Shown: positions 1-9,331, counted from the stretch's first letter. The stretch is DNA of 64,000 nucleotides from Natronococcus sp. CG52 (GCF_023913515.1 NZ_CP099391.1:744001-808000), one strand, 5' to 3'. Notes: a model not told the origin generated them from the sequence alone. Numbers and translations are program-made.

Positions 1-167
1 CCCGGGGTCGTCGAGAGATACCCCCCGATCGCGTCGCGAGCGTCGCTCTCACCGGTCTCGGCCGCCGCCGACTCCGCGAAACCGGTGACCGGTGTGGCGG
101 CACCGAGAGCGGCGAATCGACGGAGGGTCGCGCGTTTGTCGTCGTCGACCCCATCGGACGATCCCAT
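1..167 (-). CDS. N-terminus of a secreted (Tat-type) protein, cut by window edge
   Basis: Only the first 55 or so residues are in the window; the gene runs off the left edge. It begins with a charged stretch (MGSSDGVDDDKRATLRRFAA), then a hydrophobic Ala/Gly run and a small-residue region typical of a signal peptide. The twin arginine followed by F-A-A-L fits a haloarchaeal Tat signal, so the mature protein probably acts outside the membrane. The ATG is the first start in frame, and a T-rich box (GTTTTA) lies about 30 nt upstream near 198-203. No catalytic domain is visible, so no function is assigned. Confidence 0.6.
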   Translation of the reverse strand, partial: MGSSDGVDDDKRATLRRFAALGAATPVTGFAESAAAETGESDARDAIGGYLSTTP

Positions 168-410
168 TGTTACTCTACAGCCAAGAAAGGGATGCCCCGT
201 AAAACCCGTTTCGCTCCGAATCGTTGTGTGAAGCGTGACTGTTTCGGTGCGATGAACTCGCCCGTTACCCCGGCGATTCGCTCGCGGTCGCGATGAACGA
301 GTACGCGGCCGACCGGGCAGCTGCGGTCGTCCAGATGGCAACGGTCGCTCGAGCGAATCCGGAAGGCGAAAAACGGCGAGAAAGAATCGTCGGCGCGTGC
401 CGGCGGGCTC

Positions 411-1589
411 TCAGTCGTCCGTGTTCGACTCGCCGGCGTCGGTCGAAGCGTCGGCGGTGCCGCCGTCGGTCTGGCCCTGAAAGTCCTGGTCCATCTCTTC
501 GATGACCTCGTCGGGATCCGTGATCTTCGCCGGATCCTTTCCTTCCTTGATCGCCTGCGCTTCCTGCTCCATCGCTTCGACGTCCATGTCGGCCTCCTGG
601 TCGATCTCGCCGATGATCTCGCTGATGTCGTCGAGGCCGATCAGTTCGCGAGTCTCGTCGTCGAACTCGAGGCTCTCGAGTTCCGCGCCGTCTTCGGCGA
701 CGTCGCTGCCGGAGAGGTGTTTGCCGTAGCGGCCGACCATCGAGGTGAGTTCCTGGGGCATGACGAACGTCGTCGACTCGCTCTGGCCGATCTCGGCCAG
801 GGCATCCATCCCCTTGTCGATGACGGCGCGCTCGCCCATCGATTCGGCCGAGCGTGCGCGCAGGACGGTCGAGATCGAGTCGCCCTGGGCCTCGAGGATC
901 TGGCTCTGCTTTTCACCCTGGGCGCGGATGATCTGGCTCTGCTTGTCACCCTCCGCCTTCTCGACGGCGCTGCGGCGTTCACCCTGGGCCTCGAGGATCA
1001 TGGCACGCCGTTTGCGCTCCGCGGAGGTCTGTTGCTCCATCGCGCGCTGGACGTCCTTCGAGGGGTTCACTTCTCGAACTTCGACGCTCTCGACGCGGAT
1101 CCCCCACTCGTCGGTGGGTTCGTCGAGTTCGTGGCGGATCTTGGCGTTGATCTCCTGGCGCTTGTTGAGCGTGTCGTCGAGTTCCATGTCACCCAGCACG
1201 GCACGCAGCGTCGTCTGGGCGAGGTTCGACGTCGCCTTCTTGTAGTCGTCGACCTCGAGGAAGGCCTTCTTCGCGTCCATAACCTTGATGTAGACGACGG
1301 CGTCGGCCGTCACTGGCGAGTTGTCCCGCGTGATCGCTTCCTGACGCGGGACGTCTAACGTCTGGGTCCGCATGTCGAACCGATAGGTGTTCGAGACGAA
1401 CGGCGGGACCCAGTTGATCCCGGGCTCGAGGAGCTTGCGGTACTCACCGAAGACGGTCAGCGCACGCTTCTCGTAGGCGTCGACGATTTCGATCGCGCTG
1501 AGGAGCGCGGCGACGACGACGACGAGAACGAGCGCACCGAGAAACAGTAGTGCGCCACCGGTTTGCAGGGGGAGTAGTTCGATCGCCAT
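411..1589 (-). CDS. SPFH/band 7 (stomatin-prohibitin) membrane protein
   Basis: A 392-residue stomatin-like protein. One membrane segment lies at residues 11-33, followed by the band 7/SPFH domain (about 35-200, with the family-type stretch EKRALTVFGEYRKLLEPG). A helical region follows with EAQGE/RAQGEKQSQ repeats (about 195-240), the coiled coil by which stomatins and prohibitins oligomerise. The last 80 residues are acidic and probably disordered. SPFH proteins scaffold membrane microdomains and often regulate membrane proteases. It lies directly downstream of an NfeD gene on the same strand (64 nt apart), the usual NfeD-stomatin pairing, so the two probably act as one membrane complex. The client is unknown. 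Confidence 0.9.
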   Translation of the reverse strand: MAIELLPLQTGGALLFLGALVLVVVVAALLSAIEIVDAYEKRALTVFGEYRKLLEPGINWVPPFVSNTYRFDMRTQTLDVPRQEAITRDNSPVTADAVVYIKVMDAKKAFLEVDDYKKATSNLAQTTLRAVLGDMELDDTLNKRQEINAKIRHELDEPTDEWGIRVESVEVREVNPSKDVQRAMEQQTSAERKRRAMILEAQGERRSAVEKAEGDKQSQIIRAQGEKQSQILEAQGDSISTVLRARSAESMGERAVIDKGMDALAEIGQSESTTFVMPQELTSMVGRYGKHLSGSDVAEDGAELESLEFDDETRELIGLDDISEIIGEIDQEADMDVEAMEQEAQAIKEGKDPAKITDPDEVIEEMDQDFQGQTDGGTADASTDAGESNTDD

Positions 1590-1653
1590 ACGTCGATCTT
1601 ACGTCGGTGACGGGAAAAATGTTCCCCTATCTAACATTTGGGACGGCGTTCGG

Positions 1654-2244
1654 TCAGCCCGACTTATCCGTCTCCGGCTCGGTCACCGAATCGTCTCCGG
1701 ACTCCGTCGTCCCACCCGTCCTGTCGGCGTCCGCATTGGAGTCTCTCGCGAGCGCGCGGTCGATCTCGTCTTCGCCGATCGAGCCGAGCGATTCGACTGT
1801 AAGGACGTTCCCGCCGCCGGGGTCGAGGACGATGATCTCCTCGCCCTCTTCGATCGTGCCGCTCGTCGTTCGCGCGCTGTAGTACGGGGCGAAGCCACCC
1901 TTCTCGAGTTTGACCTCGCCGTTGCGGTTAGTGACGGTTTCGGTCACGTACCCCGTGGTTCCGGCGAGCGAGCCCGAATCGGACGTCTGTGGCGTCCCCT
2001 TTCCGCCGTAGAAGTCGAACTCCCGGTAGATGTACGTCGCGACGATCCCGATAAGCAGCGTCAGCCCTGCCAGTACGAGCACGTTTGCCGCCGGCGGGAA
2101 GAGCATCCCGACGAGTCCCGCGCCGACCAGGGCGATGCCGATCACGATGAGGTGCGCCCCGGGCGAGAGCGCCTCGAGCCCCATCAGCACGAGCCCCACC
2201 GTCAACAGCAGCAAGGGCATGTTCTCGAAGAGGACTTCGACCAT
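1654..2244 (-). CDS. NfeD-family membrane protein
   Basis: 196 residues. The N-terminal 75 or so residues hold three hydrophobic segments; an OB-fold NfeD domain follows (about 90-160; LAGTTGYVTETV, GEEIIVLDPGGG). The tail is acidic. This is the short NfeD1b-type protein without the ClpP-like protease domain, a class normally encoded beside a stomatin, as here with the SPFH gene downstream. The OB domain is thought to bind the SPFH partner. The ATG at 2244 is preceded by ATTTAAT at 2269-2275, 28 nt from the start, so the transcript is probably leaderless and likely carries both genes. Confidence 0.9.
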   Translation of the reverse strand: MVEVLFENMPLLLLTVGLVLMGLEALSPGAHLIVIGIALVGAGLVGMLFPPAANVLVLAGLTLLIGIVATYIYREFDFYGGKGTPQTSDSGSLAGTTGYVTETVTNRNGEVKLEKGGFAPYYSARTTSGTIEEGEEIIVLDPGGGNVLTVESLGSIGEDEIDRALARDSNADADRTGGTTESGDDSVTEPETDKSG

Positions 2245-2268
2245 GGTCGATGCTAAGGTCTCGTCGTG

Positions 2269-2275
2269 ATTAAAT
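2269..2275 (-). promoter_or_regulatory. TATA box of the nfeD-SPFH operon
   Basis: ATTTAAT read on the minus strand, centred 28 nt upstream of the NfeD start codon; consistent with a leaderless archaeal transcript. Confidence 0.55.
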
Positions 2276-2318
2276 GTTTAGTGGCAATTCGGGCGGAAAT
2301 CGTCCTTACGGGAGCGGA

Positions 2319-2666
2319 TCACATCGGAAGTGAAACCACGCGAACGATGACGAGGATCATCGCGAGCGCGCCCAGAACGACGAACGCCGCGTTCTCGAGG
2401 GACGGATCCCCGCGCTCGATCGGCGTCGAACTCGGTTCGGGCGCGTAGGGATCGTCCGCGTCGTCCTCGGGGTCCTCCTCGTTCCCGTCCGCGCCGCTCG
2501 AGAGGTCGATCGGAATTCGGTCGCTGTTGGCCGGCCGGCCGTCCGCGTCCGAGTCGGTTACGTTCCACCCTTCCTCGGTCGTATTGGACGCGTCCCGATC
2601 GGTCGCCAGTGGCTCCTGGGAGCCGTCGGTCTCGTCACGTCGGCCACCGGAGGCGTCGCCTGCCAT
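2319..2666 (-). CDS. Small acidic protein with C-terminal membrane anchor
   Basis: 115 residues. The first 85 or so are strongly acidic and low in hydrophobicity, so likely disordered; the last 24 (from ENAAFVVLGALAMILVIVRV) form one membrane helix ending two residues from the C-terminus, so this is a tail-anchored protein. It resembles a family of haloarchaeal proteins of unknown function (I believe DUF7312, not certain). An in-frame TTG lies at 2693, but the ATG at 2666 is preferred. It follows pyruvate kinase on the same strand with a short gap and may be co-transcribed. No biochemical role can be read from the sequence. Confidence 0.7.
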   Translation of the reverse strand: MAGDASGGRRDETDGSQEPLATDRDASNTTEEGWNVTDSDADGRPANSDRIPIDLSSGADGNEEDPEDDADDPYAPEPSSTPIERGDPSLENAAFVVLGALAMILVIVRVVSLPM

Positions 2667-2717
2667 GCGTGACGGTAGTGGATCCGTCGACAAAAACCCG
2701 CGGTCCGAACGGGCCGA

Positions 2718-4475
2718 TCAGTCGCGCCGGGTGTGGTCGTCGATGTTGCCGCCGTAGACGACGCCGCGTTCCGCATCTAGCGTTACGGTCCTCCCGTCCT
2801 CGAGCTCCTCGACATCTGCGCCGCTGATCATCGGCACGTCGATCTCCCTGGCGACCAGCGACGGATAGCCGGTCATCCCGCGCTGGGCGTTGACGATCCC
2901 GCCGAGTTTCGTCAGGTCGCCCTCGAACTCGTCGTCGAACTCCGTCTCGAGTGCGATGATCGCTCCCTCCGGAATCGACGAGAGGTCGCCGTCCTCGAGT
3001 CGGGCGATCGGACCGGTCACGCGTCCCTCGACGACGACGCGGCCGGTCGTCAGCGCGTCGGCGGCGACGTGAACCTTCATCATGTTCGTCGTGTTCGCTC
3101 CCTCGAGTTCGGTCATCATTCCACAGAGAACGACGACGGTGTCGCCGCTTTCGGCGACCCCGGCATCCAGCGCCGCCTGGACGGCCTTCTCGACGACGGC
3201 GTCGGCACCCTGGTCGGAAACTCGAGCGTACAGCGGCGTTACACCCCACGACAGCGCGAGTCGGCGACGAACCTCGTGGCTCGGCGTCGAGGCGACGACC
3301 GGCACACCGGGGCGGTACTTCGCCGTCTTCAGCGCCGTGTAGCCGGATTCGGTCGCAGCGACGACCGCGTCCGCGCCGATATCGCGTGCAAGATAGCGCG
3401 CCGACCGAGCCAGTGCGTCCGTCCGCGCCTCGCCCGAGGCGGGGACGCGCTGCTCTAAGATTTCGGCGTACTCCTCGGACTCCTCGACCTCGTGGATGAT
3501 GCTGTCCATCGCGTCGACGACAGCGACCGGGTGGTCGCCGATCGCGGTCTCGGCCGAGAGCATGACCCCGTCGGTACCGTCGAGGACGGCGTTCGCGACG
3601 TCCGAGGCCTCCGCGCGCGTCGGACGGCGGGCGTGGACCATCGAGTCGAGCATCTCGGTCGCCGTGATGACCGGCGACCCCGTGTTCCGACACTTGCGGA
3701 TGATCCGCTTCTGGATCATCGGAACGTCCTCCATCGGACACTCGACGCCGAGGTCACCGCGAGCGACCATGATCCCGTACGAGGCTTCGATAATCTCGTC
3801 GAGATTCTCGACCGCGCCGGCGCGTTCGATCTTCGAGATGATCGGAATCTCGGCGCCCAGTTCCTCGAGCACCTCGCTGACCTCGTAGACGTCCTCGGCG
3901 TCCCGGACGAAACTCGCCGCGACGAAGTCGACCTCCTTCTCGGCGGCGAGTTCGAGGTCCATCCGATCCGATTCGGTCACGATGTCGAGGTCGAGATCGA
4001 CGCCGGGAACGTTGACGCCCTTGCGGCCGCCGAGTTCGCCGCCGGTGTCGACCCGCGCCCGAACCGTTCCGCCGTTGCGCTCGAGGACGGTCGTCTCGAT
4101 CAGGCCGTCGTCGAGCAGGATGCGATCGCCCGCTTCGACGGCTTCGATCGGCAGGGAGAGCCCGACCCGTTCCGGAGCGGCCTCCTCGCCCTCGACGAAC
4201 TCGATCTCGGAGCCGGTCTCGAGTTCGACCGTCTCGGCCTCCGGAAGCGGCGCGGTCCGGATCTCCGGCCCCTTCATGTCGAGCATGACAGCGACGGGTT
4301 CCTCTGTCTGTTCGTCGACGGTCCGCACGCGGTCGATCAGCGTCGCTCGGTCCTCGAGGCTGCCGTGGCTCGCGTTCAGCCGGGCGACGGCCATCCCGGC
4401 TTCTGCGAGTTCCGTGATCGTTCCCCGGTCGTCGGATGCGGGCCCCAGGGTGCAGACGATCTTCGCGTTTCTCAT
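2718..4475 (-). CDS. pyk: Pyruvate kinase with C-terminal PEP-utiliser-like domain
   Basis: Converts phosphoenolpyruvate and ADP to pyruvate and ATP, the last step of glycolysis, in the cytosol. At 585 residues it is longer than standard kinases (about 470) because of an extra C-terminal domain. Visible landmarks: N-terminal RNAKIVCTLGPAS, catalytic lysine in IISKIERAGA, metal/PEP-binding MVARGDLGVE, and the ITATEMLDSM and DGTDGVMLSAETA motifs. The extra domain (about residues 500-580) resembles the mobile phosphohistidine domain of PEP synthase but reads MTGYPSLVAREI where the active form reads MTSHAAIVSREL, so the phosphohistidine is missing. The start is the ATG at 4475, in line with the family N-terminus; an in-frame ATG at 4496 would add seven unrelated residues. 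Confidence 0.96.
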   Translation of the reverse strand: MRNAKIVCTLGPASDDRGTITELAEAGMAVARLNASHGSLEDRATLIDRVRTVDEQTEEPVAVMLDMKGPEIRTAPLPEAETVELETGSEIEFVEGEEAAPERVGLSLPIEAVEAGDRILLDDGLIETTVLERNGGTVRARVDTGGELGGRKGVNVPGVDLDLDIVTESDRMDLELAAEKEVDFVAASFVRDAEDVYEVSEVLEELGAEIPIISKIERAGAVENLDEIIEASYGIMVARGDLGVECPMEDVPMIQKRIIRKCRNTGSPVITATEMLDSMVHARRPTRAEASDVANAVLDGTDGVMLSAETAIGDHPVAVVDAMDSIIHEVEESEEYAEILEQRVPASGEARTDALARSARYLARDIGADAVVAATESGYTALKTAKYRPGVPVVASTPSHEVRRRLALSWGVTPLYARVSDQGADAVVEKAVQAALDAGVAESGDTVVVLCGMMTELEGANTTNMMKVHVAADALTTGRVVVEGRVTGPIARLEDGDLSSIPEGAIIALETEFDDEFEGDLTKLGGIVNAQRGMTGYPSLVAREIDVPMISGADVEELEDGRTVTLDAERGVVYGGNIDDHTRRD

Positions 4476-4595
4476 ACCGAGCGATAGCGCGAGCACGGCA
4501 AAAAAGGTGGCTGGTTTACTCGCTCTCGAGTTCGATTTCGAAACCCATCATGTGCCACGTGAACCGTTTTGCGCTGCTCCGCCCTTCGAGCGAAC

Positions 4596-4883
4596 ATGCC
4601 GACCTACGTCTCCATCGTTCAGCTCGCCGGCCGTGACGTCCAGAACATGCAAGAACTCGCGTCGATCTGGGGCGAGATCAGGACGGAGTTCGAGGAACAC
4701 GACGCCGAACTCCACGATTCGTACGCCATCCTCGGAGAGCACGACTTCCTCGTGATCTTCGATGCACCAGATCATAAAGGGGCGTTCAAGTCGGCGCTGA
4801 CGCTCCACCGGCACGGTTTGGACGCACAGACGATGGAGATCATGGACACCGACGACTTCGCGAGTCTCGTCGACGAAATCTAA
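4596..4883 (+). CDS. GYD domain-containing protein
   Basis: 95 residues with a ferredoxin-like alpha/beta pattern; it begins MPTYVSIVQLAGRDVQNMQE and contains SYAILGEHDFLVIFDAPD, typical of the GYD family (an ABM-like dimeric barrel fold, function unknown). The start at 4596 matches family N-termini; an ATG 27 nt upstream adds a poorly conserved extension. A T-rich box (CGTTTTGC at 4564-4571) sits about 28 nt upstream, compatible with a leaderless message. It is divergent from pyruvate kinase and convergent with the next gene, so it is likely monocistronic. Confidence 0.8.
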   Translation: MPTYVSIVQLAGRDVQNMQELASIWGEIRTEFEEHDAELHDSYAILGEHDFLVIFDAPDHKGAFKSALTLHRHGLDAQTMEIMDTDDFASLVDEI

Positions 4884-4977
4884 TCGCTGCATCGAGAGAA
4901 ACCGATCGGCGCATCCGCCTTTAGCTACGGTCGGCTGCCCGTACTGATCGGTTTTCGCGTTCGATCGAAACTGCTCA

Positions 4978-5814
4978 TCAGAGTCCCGGAGCGAGTGCGT
5001 GGATGAACGTCGCTGTCAGTACCAGTGCGTATCCTCCTCCAACGAGAAGGACGGCTCGAGTCGGTCGTTCGAGGATACCGCGCTCGGCTGCGACTGCAGC
5101 CAGGTATCCGACGAGCGGGAGTATCTGCAGCGCGTGGAGACCCGCGAAGTGTGCGACGCGGAAGTCACCGCTCGTCGACCACCCGACGACGGGGACGGTC
5201 TGACTGGACCCGACGGCGCTGGTTTCGAGCGCCACCATCGCGCCGCCCTCGAAGGCACCGACGACGAACAGTGCGATCCCGACTCGAATACCCCAGGCGA
5301 ACGCGGGAGCGACGCTGAATTCTCGTCGCCACGATCGAACGAGTAGCCACGCAACGAGTGCGGTCATGGCGGTTATCGTCACACCCATTACGACGTAGAT
5401 CGACTGATCGAGGACCGTCGAGTCGTTGAAGTGTGACTCGACGCCTCGGCCCGCTTGTCCGCCGATCAGCGCGATCTCGACGAACGCTGCGACGGCGACG
5501 CCGATCGATACCCGTCGGAGAAGCCGCTCGGAGACCGGGAGGTGATACCCGATCCAGCCCAACGTTGCGGTAAACAGGGCGATCGAGGCCGCGAACTTCG
5601 CGGGTTTGAGCCACGCCGGTTCGCCGCCGATCGTTCGCGGATCGAGCACGATACCGGAGAGAAACGCGACGAGCAACACCGTTTGCACGACGGCAACTCC
5701 GTAGAGGATCGCGTTCCGGCGTTTCAGTTCTGCGACGACGCGTCGCGGGCCGTTCCACCGAACGAATCGGGCCGCCGGTCGCGTCTCGGTGGCTTTCTCT
5801 CTGAATTCGCTCAT
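4978..5814 (-). CDS. Polytopic membrane protein of unknown function
   Basis: 278 residues with seven or eight predicted membrane helices after a hydrophilic, basic N-terminal stretch of about 35 residues (RRVVAELKRRNAILYGVAVV). Polar residues inside or next to helices include an H-N-D motif (ESHFNDSTVLDQS) and H-F-A-G-L-H-A-L in the second half. These suggest a transport, sensory or redox role, but I recognise no family with confidence. It is convergent with the GYD gene and about 200 nt from the bat-type regulator on the same strand, so a regulatory link is possible but unproven. Confidence 0.65.
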   Translation of the reverse strand: MSEFREKATETRPAARFVRWNGPRRVVAELKRRNAILYGVAVVQTVLLVAFLSGIVLDPRTIGGEPAWLKPAKFAASIALFTATLGWIGYHLPVSERLLRRVSIGVAVAAFVEIALIGGQAGRGVESHFNDSTVLDQSIYVVMGVTITAMTALVAWLLVRSWRREFSVAPAFAWGIRVGIALFVVGAFEGGAMVALETSAVGSSQTVPVVGWSTSGDFRVAHFAGLHALQILPLVGYLAAVAAERGILERPTRAVLLVGGGYALVLTATFIHALAPGL

Positions 5815-6022
5815 TACACGATAATCGGGCGAGGATCACCTGTGGGTTAGCCCAACGTGTTGGCTTCGCGCCGGATCGGAACTGGTCTGGTACGAAGGTG
5901 ATCGGTCCACAGTTTCGGATCCCGTCTCGACGGTCCGACTCCGTTCTCGAATAGACCGCGCGTACTCCGCACTCGAGGGTCGTTCTGGTCTGCCTCTGAA
6001 AAGAGCCGTCGCGGTCACGAGG

Positions 6023-6658
6023 TCAGTACGGATCGTCCCCGACGAGGAACCACTCGAGAACGCGGGCAGAACCGCGGCGAATCGTCTCGCTGGCAGTCGA
6101 CTTGTCGACCCCGATCGTCTCGGCGACGTCCTCGAGCGTGCACGCACGCGGGACCTGAAAATAGCCCGCTCCGAGTGCGACGGTCAGGCACTCGCGCTGG
6201 CGGTCGGTCAGAAGCGTTTCCGGATCTCGGTCCTCGACTACGGAGAGGAGTTCGTACTCGTAACCGCTCGCATCCAGTTCAGCCCCGATTCCCTCGAACT
6301 GTTCGCGGGTCGCGGTCACGTCGAACTCCATGGCGCCGTTTTCGATCCGTACGGGGAACTCCGGTGGAAGCGACGAGTCACCGAGGAACTCGTAGAGTTG
6401 CTGTTCGACTGCCTCGTACCGTGCGATCGTCCGTCGCTCGTCGGTGTACAGACGCTCGTACTCGACGACGTCCGGGTGAGCTTCGACGGCGTCGCCGGCT
6501 TCGTCGGGATCCGCGGCCGTGATCTCGCCCAATTCCAGCGCCCTATCCCCCATCGGGACGCCGGTAAGCAATCTGAACGTCGCCGCCGGAAACGACGTCG
6601 ACACGTCGGTGATCCAGATGTCCGCCGGCAGCTGCATGCGGAACCGTGCCTTGATCAT
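6023..6658 (-). CDS. Bat-type helix-turn-helix transcriptional regulator
   Basis: 211 residues ending in a bacterio-opsin-activator type HTH (HTH_10) domain: LTDRQRECLTVALGAGYFQV, then TLEDVAETIGVDKSTASETI, the recognition helix. The N-terminal 145 residues form the sensor-like region common to these haloarchaeal regulators; the ligand is unknown. The start is set at the ATG at 6658 because TATTTAT at 6731-6737 places transcription start near 6707, downstream of the earlier in-frame starts at 6778 and 6715. A GGAGG lies about ten nt upstream of the chosen ATG, so this message probably has a roughly 49-nt leader. Confidence 0.82.
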   Translation of the reverse strand: MIKARFRMQLPADIWITDVSTSFPAATFRLLTGVPMGDRALELGEITAADPDEAGDAVEAHPDVVEYERLYTDERRTIARYEAVEQQLYEFLGDSSLPPEFPVRIENGAMEFDVTATREQFEGIGAELDASGYEYELLSVVEDRDPETLLTDRQRECLTVALGAGYFQVPRACTLEDVAETIGVDKSTASETIRRGSARVLEWFLVGDDPY

Positions 6659-7156
6659 CGATCCGCCTCCCGGATCGGCTTCGGTATCGGTCCGGCCGAC
6701 ATGGTGGGCGAACATTCGCACCGTCGGCTCATAAATAGGGGACCGTAAGGAGAATTCCCCGCCTCTCGAGTCGGTCACTGTACGACGATCCCGACGACGG
6801 TCTTTCGCTCGCTCTCGAGCGGTGTTCTCCCGTAACCGGACGCTGTCGATGCCGGGGTGTCGGTCGCTCTACCGCTCGACCCGTCTGCCGTTTGCCATCC
6901 TCCCGGGGGCATTTCTCTACTCCCCACTATCGGGAGTGACCGCGCTCGGGTCTGCCCGTGTGGAAGGGAGCCGTCCTTCGACGGCGGCTCCGGTCTCGCC
7001 GAACGGAGCGCGAGTACTGATCCCCCTCACCGTTCCGCCGGACCCTGGCGACGACCGTCCGGTCGTACGCCCGGCCCATCGTCGCGAACCAGGTGAGTAG
7101 CTCGCTACTGCGCCACGACGAGAACTGACGCAACTACCAGGAAAAATCGATCGGCG
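6659..7156. other. 498-nt intergenic region without a convincing gene
   Basis: Lies between the end of metG and the start of the bat-type regulator. It holds the regulator promoter (6731-6737), a GC-rich imperfect inverted repeat near 6967-6990 (GGAGCCGTC with GACGGCGGCTCC) and a CTCCC/GGGAG pair near 6920-6938. Open frames here have Arg/Ser/Pro-rich translations without family features, typical of GC-rich shadow frames. The imperfect hairpin could help terminate metG, but that is inference. Confidence 0.5.
6731..6737 (-). promoter_or_regulatory. TATA box of the bat-type regulator gene
   Basis: TATTTAT on the minus strand. Archaeal spacing (about 27 nt) predicts transcription start near 6707, which excludes the two upstream in-frame starts and supports the ATG at 6658. 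Confidence 0.55.
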
Positions 7157-9307
7157 TTATCGGATCTTCTCGCCGACCTCGGCGTCGCCGTGGGTCGTCA
7201 GCAGATCCGCCTGCTCGCCGGCGGCGAGGATCATCCCGTTCGACTCGACGCCGAACAGTTCCGCGGGCTCCATGTTCGCGAGCAGAACGCACTTCTCGCC
7301 GGGCAGTTCGTCGAGATCGTGCAGCTGCTTGATCCCCGCGACGACCTGTCGGGTCTCGAAGCCGATGTCGACCTCGAGTCGCGCGAGGTCGTCGGCGCCG
7401 TCGATCCCCTCCGCGGTCTCGATTCGCCCGACGCGGATGTCGACGTTCTGGAACTCCTCGAATCCGATCCGGTCCTCGAGCAGGGGCTCGATATCGTCTC
7501 TATCTGCCATATCCGCGGATTCGTCCGCGGCAGTGTCGTCGTTTTCGGTTTCCTCGAGGCCTCGCGGCTCGTCGCCGCTCGGCTCTTCCGAGGCGCCGGG
7601 CGCCTCGCTCTCCTCGTCCGACGCAGCCGCGACGCGCTCCTCGAGTTTCTCGTTGAGTTCCTCGACGCGGTCGTCCTCGATCTTCGCGAACAGTTCGCCG
7701 GGTTCGTCGAAGCTCCGCGGCGGGGCCTCGAGGGCGTCCTCGAGGTGGGCGTCGGCGATCTCGCCGTCTTCACCGATCTGTGCCCACAGCTGCTGGCTCT
7801 TCGCGGGCGTGATCGGCTCGAGCAGGACGGCGACGGCCTTGGCGATCTGGACGCAGTCGCGGATAACCTGTGCGGCCTTCTCGGGCTCCTCGTCCGTGAG
7901 TTTCCAGGGCTCGTTGCGCTGGATGTACTCGTTGCCGAACTGGGCGAGTCGCGTCGCGGCCTGGCCGATCCCGCGCAGCGAGTAGTCGTTGACGGCCTGG
8001 CGAGTCTCGCCGATGGCGCCCTCGATGCGCTCGCGGACCTCCTCGGAAACCTCGGTCTCCGGCGTCCCCTCGTAGTTTCGGTAGGCAAAGAGCAGCGAAC
8101 GGTACCAGAAGTTCCCGACCGTGCCGACGAGTTCGCCGTTGACCTTCTCCTGGAAGGCGTCCCAGGAGAAGTCGACGTCCTGCTGTAGCCCGCCGGTGGT
8201 CGTCAGGTAGTACCGCAGCAGGTCCGGGTGGAACCCCTCGTCCAGGTACTCCTTCGCCCAGATGGCGCGGTTACGACTCGTCGAGAGCCCTTTGCCGTTG
8301 ATCGTGATGAAGCCGGTCGCGGCGACGCCGCGGGGCGCGTTGTAGTCGGCGCCCTCGAGCATCGCGGGCCAGAAGACGGTGTGGTGCTGGATGATGTCTC
8401 GGCCGATGACGTGGACGATCTCGCCGTCCTCTTTCCAGACGCGCTCCCAATCGTACTCGTCGGTCCCGACGCGCTCGGAGTACTGCTTCGTCGACGCGAT
8501 GTACTCGACGGGCGCGTCGACCCAGACGTAGAGGACGACGTCTTCGGTGCTCTCGTCGCCACCGTTGGGGTAGTCGATCCCCCACTCCATGTCCCGGGTG
8601 AGACACCAGTCCTGCAGCCCCTCGTCGATCCACTGGCGGGGCTGGTTGCGGGCGTTCGAGGTACCCTCGAGACCGTCCAGGAACTCGGTCAGGTAGTCGG
8701 AAAACTCCGAGACGCGGAAGAACTTGTGCGTCCGCTCGCGGTACTCGGCGGGGTTCCCCGTGATCGTGCTCGTCGGATCCTCGACCTCGCCGGGCTCCAA
8801 GTGGCGCTGACAGCCCTCGTCGCACTCGTCGCCGCGGGCCTTCTCGCCGCAGTACGGACAGGTTCCCTGCACGTACCGGTCGGGGAGGTACTGGTCGGCG
8901 TCCGGGTCGTAGGCGACCTGGATCTCCTTCTCGTAGACGTAGCCCTCCTCGTCCAGGGTCCGGACGATCTCCTGGGTCAGTTCGGTGTTGGTCTCGTCGT
9001 GGGTGTGACCGTAGTTGTCGAAGTCGACGTTGAACTTCGGGAACGTCTCTTCATACTGGCGGTGCCACTCGAGCGCGAAGTCTTCGGGGTCGACGCCCTC
9101 CTGCTCGGCGTTGACGGCGACCGGCGTGCCGTGCATGTCCGAACCGGAGACGTAGGCCGTCTCCTGGCCCAGCGTCTCGAGCGCGCGGCTGAAGGCGTCT
9201 GCGCCGATATACCCCCGCAGGTGACCGATGTGGAGGTCGCCGTTGGCGTACGGCAACCCGCAGGTCACGACCGCGGGACTGTCCGTCGGAAACTCGTCGT
9301 TGCTCAT
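7157..9307 (-). CDS. metG: Methionyl-tRNA synthetase
   Basis: Charges tRNA-Met (initiator and elongator) with methionine in the cytosol. 716 residues: class I Rossmann fold with HIGH at 26-29, a zinc knuckle inserted in the connective domain (CPYCGEKARGDECDEGC), the KMSKS equivalent as KGLSTSR, an anticodon-binding helical domain, a glutamate/aspartate-rich linker (about 565-610), and a C-terminal EMAPII/Trbp111-type OB tRNA-binding domain (about 615-716; ENRIGFEEF region to the end). The ATG at 9307 is preceded 28 nt upstream by GTTTTAC (9332-9338), consistent with a leaderless transcript. The initiator tRNA it would charge is at 62.7 kb in this window. Confidence 0.97.
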   Translation of the reverse strand: MSNDEFPTDSPAVVTCGLPYANGDLHIGHLRGYIGADAFSRALETLGQETAYVSGSDMHGTPVAVNAEQEGVDPEDFALEWHRQYEETFPKFNVDFDNYGHTHDETNTELTQEIVRTLDEEGYVYEKEIQVAYDPDADQYLPDRYVQGTCPYCGEKARGDECDEGCQRHLEPGEVEDPTSTITGNPAEYRERTHKFFRVSEFSDYLTEFLDGLEGTSNARNQPRQWIDEGLQDWCLTRDMEWGIDYPNGGDESTEDVVLYVWVDAPVEYIASTKQYSERVGTDEYDWERVWKEDGEIVHVIGRDIIQHHTVFWPAMLEGADYNAPRGVAATGFITINGKGLSTSRNRAIWAKEYLDEGFHPDLLRYYLTTTGGLQQDVDFSWDAFQEKVNGELVGTVGNFWYRSLLFAYRNYEGTPETEVSEEVRERIEGAIGETRQAVNDYSLRGIGQAATRLAQFGNEYIQRNEPWKLTDEEPEKAAQVIRDCVQIAKAVAVLLEPITPAKSQQLWAQIGEDGEIADAHLEDALEAPPRSFDEPGELFAKIEDDRVEELNEKLEERVAAASDEESEAPGASEEPSGDEPRGLEETENDDTAADESADMADRDDIEPLLEDRIGFEEFQNVDIRVGRIETAEGIDGADDLARLEVDIGFETRQVVAGIKQLHDLDELPGEKCVLLANMEPAELFGVESNGMILAAGEQADLLTTHGDAEVGEKIR

Positions 9308-9331
9308 ATTCGTGATCAGTCGGTGGCGGGC

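Noticed and set aside
6822-7133. Small protein genes downstream of metG
   Set aside because: The translations are Arg/Pro/Ser-rich shadow frames without promoter, start context or family signal.
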